The position numbers and the translations under genes are program-made. A model generated the notes under the pieces. The model made no database searches, was not told the DNA's origin, and saw only the letters and a program-made list of their open reading frames with translations. A DNA stretch of 64,000 nt from a bacterium HR33 (lineage in GTDB: Bacteria; Gemmatimonadota; Gemmatimonadetes; Gemmatimonadales; GWC2-71-9): the NCBI GenBank assembly GCA_002923375.1, contig BEIJ01000002.1, forward strand, positions 124,001-188,000. Reading direction: 5' to 3'. This document shows positions 6,917-14,015 of the stretch, in pieces. How positions within the stretch are numbered: the stretch's first letter is position 1; each line of letters starts with the position of its first letter.

Positions 6917-8902
6917 CTAGTCAGACTCACCCAGAACCCGCGCAAGAACGGCCGCCAGCTCTTCGCGCTCGTAGGGCCGAGTGACGAAGCCGTCCGCTTT
7001 GAGCTCGCGAACCCCGGCTGACGAGTCGCCTGCAGTTGTTCCGCTGGAGTCCAGGCCTACTACTATCGCCAGGTCCGGCTTGAGGCTCTTTAGCTCGGCA
7101 AAGAGGCGGTCCACTCCTTCCGGGACCGCTCCGCCCAGTATCGCCGCGTCCACCGGCGGGTCTGCCGCGCGGACGTGGGCGATGGCGGAATCGGCGGCTG
7201 GGGCCTCGAGCACGTGATACCCCGCCTGCATCAACGCCCGCTGCGCCGCGCTCCGCATAAGCTCGTCGGCCTCCACCAGCAAGACGCTGGCCCGCAGGAC
7301 CCGCTTCGAAGGTTCCAGCTCCGCCGTGCCAATCACGGATTCTTCCTCCCACCTCGGAATCAGCAGGTGCACCGACGTACCTCGACCCGGAGCACTATCG
7401 ATCCGCACGCTCCCCCGATGGGCACGGACGATACCGTAGACCGCGGGAAGCCCCGTTGACCGGACCTCGTACAGGGGAGCGGCGGATAAGAACGGCTCGA
7501 AGACGCGGTCCAAAACGGCCGGATCCATGCCGGATCCGGTATCGCTTATCGAGATCCGGACGCACTCTCCGGGTGAAGCGCCCGGCCAAAGTGCGGTGCC
7601 GGGCCGTACTCGGACGGTGCCGGCGGATATGGTGAGTTTTCCGCCGTCGGGCATCGCTTCCCGGGCGTTCAGCACCAGCTGCAAAACGGCGTGTGCCAGG
7701 TAGTCCTTGTCGCCAGCGAGATCGGGAAGTGCGTCCTCGAGCGTTACCTCGATCGTTATGTCGGCGGAAAGCACTGCTCGGGCCAGGGTCTCCATCTGTC
7801 TAACCAAGGTCCGGGTATCTACTCGACCGACCGTGAGCCGTTCCTGGCGGCCGAAGCGGACCAGTTCTCGGGAGAGCCTCGAGCCTTCGGCGGCGGTGGC
7901 GACGATCTCCCCCGCCAGGTTGCGATCTCGTTCGCTACCCGCCGCCAGCCGTAGAGCCTCCGCCTGCCCGGAAATTTCCGCGAACAAGCTCCCGAACCTC
8001 TGCGCCAGGTTTCCTGCAAACTTGCCCAGCGCATCCAGGCGGCGCCGCCGCTCCTCCTGCCGCTCCAGGCGGCGGTGCTCAGTGAGGTCGCGCACCATGA
8101 CCTGCACCAGCGGGCCGTCGCGGGTCTCGACCCGCCAAAAGATCGTCTCGGTCTCCAAGGAAGCTCCTTTGGCCGTACGGAAATAAGCAACGGTCTCCTG
8201 CCGCTGCCCGTTGATGGCCAAGGCGGAGTGGTCCCGGAAGAAGTGTTCGGGATCTTTGCCGTCGGGTTGTATGGGAGCCAAGTGCTGGTTCAACCCCGTG
8301 CCTCTGAGGTCATGCACCGGCCTCCCGACCAGCGCGGCGAAGTTGTCGTTTAGATCCAGTATCGTCCCGCCCGCGTCTACCAGGACGATACCGACGGGTG
8401 CGGCCTCGAACAGCCCGCGATATCGCGCTTCGGAGGCCGCCAGCCTTTGGCGGCTGAGCCACAACAGTCTCGCTCCGGCAATGCTGATGGCGGCGGCTGC
8501 GGCGACCGTCAGAGCCACAGGCAGAAGCTGTTCCCGAGCATCGGGGTTGTCACCGGCCAGCCACAGGGACGTTACAGTGGCGGCGCAAAAGAGCGCGAGG
8601 GAGAGTGCTATCTGCCAGGTCCACGGCCATTGCAGGAACAGCGCCGCGCTCAGCAAGACGCCGGTCACTACTGCCCCCAGCTTCCAGAGGGACGTGGGCT
8701 CTAGTGCTGTCAGCGCTATGGCGTGCCCCGCGACGGCTAGCAGCAGTGCTAGCGCTAAAGCATTCAGCGCTGTGCGGCTGCGGCGTTCGGATGCCGCCAG
8801 GGCTACGGCACCGGCAAGAACAGTAAGGAGCGCCCGCTGGAGAGTTGCGCTGCCCGAGTGAGCCGGTACGGTGATCAGCCCGATGGCGGTCGCTATTGCC
8901 AC
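6917..8902 (-). CDS. Degenerate hybrid histidine kinase (PAS, HATPase, receiver-like)
   Basis: A 661-residue protein with about five to six N-terminal membrane helices (residues 1-150), a PAS domain (about 160-275; YRGLFEAAPVGIVLVD), a dimerisation/HATPase region (about 285-525) and a receiver-like domain (about 540-661). The ATP-binding domain keeps an N-box (LNAREAM) and a G1 box (DTGSGM). The H-box reads GKFAGNLAQRFGSLF where active kinases have AHDF, so the phospho-accepting His is replaced. The G2 loop is STGLPAVYG instead of GLGL. The receiver has AAILGGAVP where LLDxxMP is expected, so the acceptor Asp is missing, and KP is changed to RP. Both phosphotransfer sites are therefore absent; a sensing or scaffold role is likelier than kinase signalling. 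Confidence 0.88.
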   Translation of the reverse strand: MAIATAIGLITVPAHSGSATLQRALLTVLAGAVALAASERRSRTALNALALALLLAVAGHAIALTALEPTSLWKLGAVVTGVLLSAALFLQWPWTWQIALSLALFCAATVTSLWLAGDNPDAREQLLPVALTVAAAAAISIAGARLLWLSRQRLAASEARYRGLFEAAPVGIVLVDAGGTILDLNDNFAALVGRPVHDLRGTGLNQHLAPIQPDGKDPEHFFRDHSALAINGQRQETVAYFRTAKGASLETETIFWRVETRDGPLVQVMVRDLTEHRRLERQEERRRRLDALGKFAGNLAQRFGSLFAEISGQAEALRLAAGSERDRNLAGEIVATAAEGSRLSRELVRFGRQERLTVGRVDTRTLVRQMETLARAVLSADITIEVTLEDALPDLAGDKDYLAHAVLQLVLNAREAMPDGGKLTISAGTVRVRPGTALWPGASPGECVRISISDTGSGMDPAVLDRVFEPFLSAAPLYEVRSTGLPAVYGIVRAHRGSVRIDSAPGRGTSVHLLIPRWEEESVIGTAELEPSKRVLRASVLLVEADELMRSAAQRALMQAGYHVLEAPAADSAIAHVRAADPPVDAAILGGAVPEGVDRLFAELKSLKPDLAIVVGLDSSGTTAGDSSAGVRELKADGFVTRPYEREELAAVLARVLGESD

Positions 8903-8990
8903 ACCGACCCTAGCAGCCGCACCGCCCGCGCCGTATCTCGATGATCCGGCTGGCCTCTGGTCACGGCCCGGGGTAGTTGAGTAGCCTCGC

Positions 8991-9803
8991 TCAGCGGATC
9001 TCGAAGGTCAACGTGGCCCATTTGGATTCGTAATCAAAGTCCGGCTCGGCTAGCGGGACCATGTGGACGAACTTCACATACCACTTGCCGGGCCGATCCA
9101 GCGTCATGCTGGCAATGCCATCCTTGTCGGTGCGCACCGACCGCTGGGCGATCGGCCCGTCGGCGCTCTCCCCTCCCCAGAAGACCACTTGGTTGGCCAG
9201 CGGCTTGCCGTCCGCCAGGCAGCGGACTTTGAGCTCGGAGCCGGGCTTTAGAAGATAGGGATTGGCCAGTGGAACGATCTCGGCCGGGTAGCCCAACACC
9301 GCGGCGTACGAATCGGTGCGCCGCTCCCCCACCTGGAAGATCGCCTTCACATGCTTGGCGTACCGTTCCCGGGCCGGTCGGTCGAGCTGGTTGTTGCGGG
9401 TTCGCGCCTCGAGCACGTCCAAGATGCCATCCTCCTTCAAGTACTCGTTGAATTGCTCGGCCGTAAGCTCGATGCGACGCGGGCGCAGCGACGCCCCGAC
9501 CACGTAAGTTCCCGCTTCTCCCACGTGTACCTCCAACCACGCCCGCGTTTCCTCCGTGGTCCAAGCGTCATGCGGCAAGCGGGTACGGCCCCGCGGCGAC
9601 ACCAGACTCAGGTCGAGCAGCCGCTCGGGGGCGACCCCGGACTCACTAGCGGCGAAGGTGCCGTTGTAGACCGGGATTCGCAGGTGCGAATGCGGTTCTA
9701 CGAAATAGCGCTCCAGCTTGAAGAAGAGGTCGTGAGCCAAAAGGAGCGAGGTGGCGACCAGCAACGCGCCCGATGCCAATAGCGGCGCCCTGATTCGCTT
9801 CAT
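8991..9803 (-). CDS. DUF4198 domain exported protein
   Basis: A 270-residue protein starting at ATG 9803, 7 bases after GGAGGAG. It has a signal peptide (MKRIRAPLLASGALLVATS) and then the typical DUF4198 opening AHDLFFKLERYFVEPHS. The rest looks like a beta-sandwich ending in a Gly-rich domain (DRPGKWYVKFVH) seen in this family. DUF4198 proteins are periplasmic and often lie near metal-transport genes; the biochemical role is not known. Here the upstream neighbour is a 5'-truncated RND metal-efflux gene, suggesting a formerly larger metal-resistance operon. Confidence 0.85.
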   Translation of the reverse strand: MKRIRAPLLASGALLVATSLLLAHDLFFKLERYFVEPHSHLRIPVYNGTFAASESGVAPERLLDLSLVSPRGRTRLPHDAWTTEETRAWLEVHVGEAGTYVVGASLRPRRIELTAEQFNEYLKEDGILDVLEARTRNNQLDRPARERYAKHVKAIFQVGERRTDSYAAVLGYPAEIVPLANPYLLKPGSELKVRCLADGKPLANQVVFWGGESADGPIAQRSVRTDKDGIASMTLDRPGKWYVKFVHMVPLAEPDFDYESKWATLTFEIR

Positions 9804-9817
9804 TGTGCTCCTCCGGT

Positions 9818-10267
9818 TCAGGAATGTCCGCCGCCACTCACCGAGACCTGCCGCCGGCGCCACAGGTAGTATAACACCGGAATCACCACCAGCGTGAGCA
9901 CCGTGGCGGTCACCATCCCGCCGATCATGGGTGCCGCGATGCGTTGCATCACCGACGCCCCAGTGCCTCCGGCCCAAAGGATCGGTACCAGACCCATTAC
10001 GATCGCGGTGGCGGTCATGAGAATGGGCCGGACCCGAAGCACGGCGCCGCGCTCGATGGTGCGGTTCAGGGGCTCGTCTTCCGCGCGGGTTGCCCAGGCA
10101 CGGTCGAGGTAAACCAGCATCACGACGCCGATCTCGGCCGCCACCCCGGCCAAGGCGATGAATCCCACAGCCGCAGCCACTGAAAGATTGTACCCGGCAG
10201 CCCACATCAGCCACACTCCGCCCACCAGCGCAAAGCGGCCTTGCGGGCCGCAGGCTTGGCTGGTCAA
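9818..10267 (-). pseudogene. C-terminal remnant of a CusA/CzcA-type RND efflux pump
   Basis: The frame gives about 140 residues matching the last fifth of heavy-metal RND permeases: FALVGGVWLMWAAGYNLSVA, GFIALAGVAAEIGVVMLVYL, then RVRPILMTATAIVMGLVPIL and a final membrane helix. Full-length members are about 1,040 residues, so the first 85 percent is missing. Similarity begins abruptly near 10235, and the residues before it are unlike the family. This looks like a deletion stump, possibly still transcribed with the DUF4198 gene 14 bases downstream. Confidence 0.85.
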
Positions 10268-10327
10268 TGCATTGGCACGCCGCGCACCTCTTTATCGGCA
10301 GGCGGCTACACTACTCGGGGAAGGGAG

Positions 10328-10591
10328 CTAGGCCTGAGGTGGTGGAGTCGGTGGTGCGGGGGGCTCGCTAATCCGGAGTGACGGTACCTCCGCCGAAGTC
10401 GCTTCAGACAATGCCAGCACCGTGGGTGCGGACACCGCGGTAGGTGGTGGTGCCGCGGGTGCCCTGAGGCAATCTCCCAAGTCGCAAGTCCCGGCGAGGG
10501 GAGGTTGAGCCGAGATGGAGGTGCCAGCTGACGACATGTCGCAACTGCTGTGCTCCGCGAAGCCGCCAACCTCTTCGCCGGCGCAGAGCAC
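10328..10591 (-). CDS. Possible small Cys-containing protein, doubtful
   Basis: An 87-codon frame from GTG 10591 contains Cys-rich patches (LCAGEE, SSCDMSS, GTCDLGDC) and a Pro/Ala-rich tail. The frame stays open upstream to about 10642. A perfect AGAGGAGG ribosome site lies near 10632-10639 but is followed by no ATG, GTG or TTG at suitable distance, only a CTG. It may use CTG, or it may be a gene whose 5' end was lost. I recognise no family. Flanking stretches 10268-10327 and 10592-10876 show no other gene. Confidence 0.3.
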   Translation of the reverse strand: MLCAGEEVGGFAEHSSCDMSSAGTSISAQPPLAGTCDLGDCLRAPAAPPPTAVSAPTVLALSEATSAEVPSLRISEPPAPPTPPPQA

Positions 10592-10876
10592 GGGCGTGGC
10601 GTAAGGCAGGTTCAGCGCGGTTACCTCCTCTCTGTGCTACGCGAGCGGGTCTTGGAATAGGTGATAGAAATGTCACGTGTTGCAAGGATGCGTTAGTAGG
10701 ATATCCAGCCTCTGTGGCCGGCCAGCGGAACATCTCGGCCCGCTAGACGAGCCCCGAATTCGCTGGCGCTGATCAGCGACCTCGCCCAAGGCCGGACTAC
10801 TCGCGCTGACGGGAACGCGGATCCGCTGTCCGGCGTTAGTCTCAAGTGTGAGAGCCACGGTTGAGCATCTGTTTCC

Positions 10877-11518
10877 ATGATGAGGATACCTATAACGGGC
10901 CGCCGCGGCGATCTTTGGCTGCGCCTCGTCTCAGCCTGGCTGGCTGCCGTTGTGCCTCTAGCCTTGCCGGAGCACGCCGGTGCCCAGGCTGTCACCGAAT
11001 GGGGTATCGAACGGGGCGACTCCGCCGCACCGGTCTGGGTCATCGAGTTCGCCGACTTCGGCTGCCCGGCCTGCGCTGGGTTCGCCACCGAGTCGTTTCC
11101 GGCAGTAGATAGGGAGTTCATTCAGACGGGCAAGGTGCACTGGCGGTTCGTGCCTTTTGTCCTGGGGCCGTTCCGGCATTCCAAATGGGCAGCTGCAGCC
11201 GCCCTCTGTGCCGCGGAACAGAACGCTTTCTGGAAAATGCACGACCGACTGTTCGAAGAACAAAGCCGCTGGTCCAAAGCTCGCGATCCCAAAGCTGTAC
11301 TTAGCGGGATTGCCCTGGAACTTAGACTCGATTCGCTTCGGTTCGCCGGCTGTCTCGACAGCAAAGCGATAGCTGGGAAGGTCTCGCACTTCAACCGGCT
11401 GGCGCGGAGGCTGCTGGTGCGGGCCACTCCGACCTTCTTTGTAAACCAGCAGAGGGTAAAGGGCGCTCTACCCCTGGAGACGTTCCGCCGGGTCCTGATG
11501 GAAGCGGCCAATCCGTGA
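10877..11518 (+). CDS. DsbA-family thiol-disulfide oxidoreductase
   Basis: A 213-residue exported protein. A signal peptide (hydrophobic core LVSAWLAAVVPLAL, ending near AQA) precedes a thioredoxin fold with the active-site motif CPAC in ADFGCPACAGF (about residue 63), a helical insertion with ALCAAEQNAFWKMHD, and the cis-Pro loop RATPTFFVN. This arrangement matches BdbD/DsbA-like proteins that oxidise or isomerise disulfides outside the cytoplasm. Two further Cys (about 107 and 156) are present. It precedes an outer-membrane barrel gene by 85 bases and may assist its folding; that link is inference. Confidence 0.88.
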   Translation: MMRIPITGRRGDLWLRLVSAWLAAVVPLALPEHAGAQAVTEWGIERGDSAAPVWVIEFADFGCPACAGFATESFPAVDREFIQTGKVHWRFVPFVLGPFRHSKWAAAAALCAAEQNAFWKMHDRLFEEQSRWSKARDPKAVLSGIALELRLDSLRFAGCLDSKAIAGKVSHFNRLARRLLVRATPTFFVNQQRVKGALPLETFRRVLMEAANP

Positions 11519-11603
11519 GCAGGCGGTAGGTAGCAGGGAACTCAATCGGATGCCGGTGCATTGGTTCCTTATGAAGGGTAACTTGCGGATCAGGAGCCCG
11601 GAT

Positions 11604-12566
11604 ATGAGTTGGCGATTATTTGGCGTCTCGATAGTAGGTGCTACTCTGGTTGCGGCTGCGCAGGCCAAAGCCCAGGGAAGTTGTTCCGTACCGCACGGCA
11701 GCCCGGCGGCCCCGACCAACAGTTTCGTCTTGGTGGAGCCTCCCGGCAGCGGGTGGCTCCAGATCTCCATTTACCATCTAGACACGCGCAACCGCTTCGG
11801 TCCCGACGCCCGCAACGAGCCGTTTTTCGCCGACGGGCGGCTCAATACCCAATCGCTCTTCCTGACGGGCGCAGTGGGTGTGTTACGGGGAATCGATCTC
11901 TGGGCTCAGCTTCCGATTCATCGGCTGGTGTTTCGGGAGGTCTCGGGCGACCGCAGAGCGACCGGGATCGGCGATCCCCGTTTTTACCTGCGTATCGGCC
12001 CCAACCTGTTCGGCGTTCGGCCGACCGCGTTGCCTCTGGGAGTGGCCTTGAGGGGCGGGGTCAAGTTCCCCGGCCGCGATTTTCCGGTGGACGCTCAGGT
12101 GATCCCGCTCACCGAGGGACAGCGGGACTGGGAAGCGCTGGTGGAGCTTGGCAGGCTGCTCGATCCGGTACCGGTGTATGTGATGGGTTGGTTCGGCTAC
12201 CGCTGGCGGGAAGCGAACACCAAAGCGGCTATAGATCCGGGAGACGAGCGCTTCGCTTTTCTTGCCCTGGGAACGACCAAAGGACCGATCATGTTCCGGC
12301 TGGGAGTTCAGGGTCTTTGGGGGGATCCTCCTGTAATCAGCCGGTTCGAGGTCCCCACGGCTCGCCGGCGTATGCTGGAAATCTTGCCGACGGCCTCCCG
12401 CGCCTTTGGACCGGGGGAGTTCCAGATCGGAGCCAGGTTTCCGGTCTCGGGTCGCAATTTGCCGGGTGGAACGGCCCTTAACGCGGGTTACTTCCTGCGC
12501 TGGGGAAAACGGGACGCACAGTCGGAAAAAGAAGTGGATCTGAAGAAGCTGCTTCCCGGGCGATAG
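11604..12566 (+). CDS. Outer-membrane beta-barrel protein
   Basis: About 320 residues from ATG 11604, which follows AGGAG at 8 bases; upstream in-frame ATGs lack a ribosome site. A signal peptide (WRLFGVSIVGATLVAAAQAKAQ) is followed by alternating hydrophobic/polar strands rich in Gly and aromatic residues, for example LQISIYHLDTRNRFG and YVMGWFGYRWRE. The pattern fits transporter-type barrels of PF13557 or related families. The C-terminus is polar and does not end in the usual aromatic residue. Substrate unknown. Confidence 0.72.
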   Translation: MSWRLFGVSIVGATLVAAAQAKAQGSCSVPHGSPAAPTNSFVLVEPPGSGWLQISIYHLDTRNRFGPDARNEPFFADGRLNTQSLFLTGAVGVLRGIDLWAQLPIHRLVFREVSGDRRATGIGDPRFYLRIGPNLFGVRPTALPLGVALRGGVKFPGRDFPVDAQVIPLTEGQRDWEALVELGRLLDPVPVYVMGWFGYRWREANTKAAIDPGDERFAFLALGTTKGPIMFRLGVQGLWGDPPVISRFEVPTARRRMLEILPTASRAFGPGEFQIGARFPVSGRNLPGGTALNAGYFLRWGKRDAQSEKEVDLKKLLPGR

Positions 12567-12639
12567 GGCAATCGCCTCAGCTCGCGCGGCCCGACTACGC
12601 TACGCTGCCCGTACTCTGCTGCTTGCCCGGCAGGGAGCT

Positions 12640-13977
12640 TCAGAAACTGTATTCCAGAGCGACCGTCCAGGCGGCGTTGGGTCTCAAGCCGCCTCGATTC
12701 AACGGCCACAGCGCGTTGGCTATCACCCACAATCCGGGCGCAGCTTCCAGCTTGATCCCCAGCGCGCCGTTCACGATGTCGTCCCGCCGGTTGGGGATGT
12801 TGCCCGGCTGGATGATTCGGCGAAACGGCACGTCTATTGTAGTGGGATCGGGCAAGCTGAGCTTGGAATCTCCAGCCGCAAGCTCGGCCATGAGATCCAC
12901 TGCCACCGTGGCCCAGGGAGAGAGCGCGTGGTCGAACCCTGCCACCGCTACCACCGCGTCGGAAAACTGGTCCCCGCTGCGGTAGAGGTATCCCACGTTG
13001 GCGTGAGGACTGAAATCTCCGAATCGCGCCGAGACTATGCCAAGGGTGCGCACCGCGATTTCTCCCGATCCCAAGAGATCCTGCTCGCTCCCGGTGGGGA
13101 AGCGGGCATCCGCCAGGACTGCGAATCCGGCGCGCTCGCTGCGCCCGAGCCTAAGTTTGATCCTGGCTGCGAGGTCGCCCACTCCCGTGGCACTCCCCTC
13201 AACGTTTCGGGAGGCGGAGAGTACCGGCCGATCCCTGGTGCCGGCGAAGAAATGCGTGGCCAGCGGCCCCCCGAACGGCACCACCTGCGCCTCGCTCCGG
13301 CCCCGAAGAGTGGTGCTCACTATGGGCAGCGCCGCCCCGACATCCAAGAAATCGGTTAGCCCGTATGTCAAAACGAAAAGCGTCGCCGTCATGTCCAGCT
13401 GCAACGACAGCCGGAGCTCTATGTACTCGTTCTCCAGCGTGGGGACCCCCATCAGGCTGCAATCCGCCCCGAACACGGAGTCGCAGCCGGGAAAATCGGC
13501 GTTGACGTGGGTGAAATTGACCTGGATGTTTTCCAGATCCACCCCCCGGAGCGAGGTGAAGCGCATCTTGGTATAGCTCGCTCCCACGAACACCCGCCCT
13601 CTGCCGAGCGTCTGCGCTCGCTCTCCGAAGATCGGTCCGGGCGAGGTGGAAGTGGCGACCGGGACGCCGCCCACGAACTGAAAAGTCTGCCCGCTGCTGG
13701 TTGCACTTACGGGAAGATTCGCCGCACTGGTGGCTATGGCGCGCGTGAGAAAGGCGATCAAATTGGCGTTGCCCTCCACGGCCGCCGGAATGAAGTGATC
13801 GCCGTGAGCTTGAACCGCGGCGGGATTGTTGGGATCGGCGGTCCCGGCCAGGAATAGGGGTTGCTCTCCGCTGCCGAAGATGAAAAGTTGGCTGATGAGA
13901 TCTCTCAGACCCTGGGGTCGGGCAGGGGCCGTAAGAGACAGCAACAGGAGACCTGCCAGAGCAAGGATGCGCAGCAT
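12640..13977 (-). CDS. Outer-membrane beta-barrel protein with C-terminal Phe
   Basis: A 445-residue exported protein. It has a signal peptide (MLRILALAGLLLLSLTAPARP) and a low-complexity, Ala-rich region to about residue 95. Repeated amphipathic strands follow (GRVFVGASYTKMRFTSL, FLDVGAALPIVSTTL, FGDFSPHANVGYLYR). The ending VALEYSF carries the terminal Phe recognised by the BAM machinery. It resembles transporter or phenol-degradation-type barrels (PF13557-like). It is convergent with the barrel gene at 11604-12566 and may be a distant paralogue. Two Cys about 15 residues apart (near 160) could form a disulfide. Confidence 0.78.
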   Translation of the reverse strand: MLRILALAGLLLLSLTAPARPQGLRDLISQLFIFGSGEQPLFLAGTADPNNPAAVQAHGDHFIPAAVEGNANLIAFLTRAIATSAANLPVSATSSGQTFQFVGGVPVATSTSPGPIFGERAQTLGRGRVFVGASYTKMRFTSLRGVDLENIQVNFTHVNADFPGCDSVFGADCSLMGVPTLENEYIELRLSLQLDMTATLFVLTYGLTDFLDVGAALPIVSTTLRGRSEAQVVPFGGPLATHFFAGTRDRPVLSASRNVEGSATGVGDLAARIKLRLGRSERAGFAVLADARFPTGSEQDLLGSGEIAVRTLGIVSARFGDFSPHANVGYLYRSGDQFSDAVVAVAGFDHALSPWATVAVDLMAELAAGDSKLSLPDPTTIDVPFRRIIQPGNIPNRRDDIVNGALGIKLEAAPGLWVIANALWPLNRGGLRPNAAWTVALEYSF

Positions 13978-14015
13978 GGGACCGCCCTTTCTTCGGTGGC
14001 CTAGGTTTCGGCCGC

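Noticed and set aside
8991-10214. A 407-codon frame suggesting one large protein
   Set aside because: Only the part from ATG 9803 is DUF4198-like; the upstream part is a shadow of the RND remnant, and 9803 has its own ribosome site.
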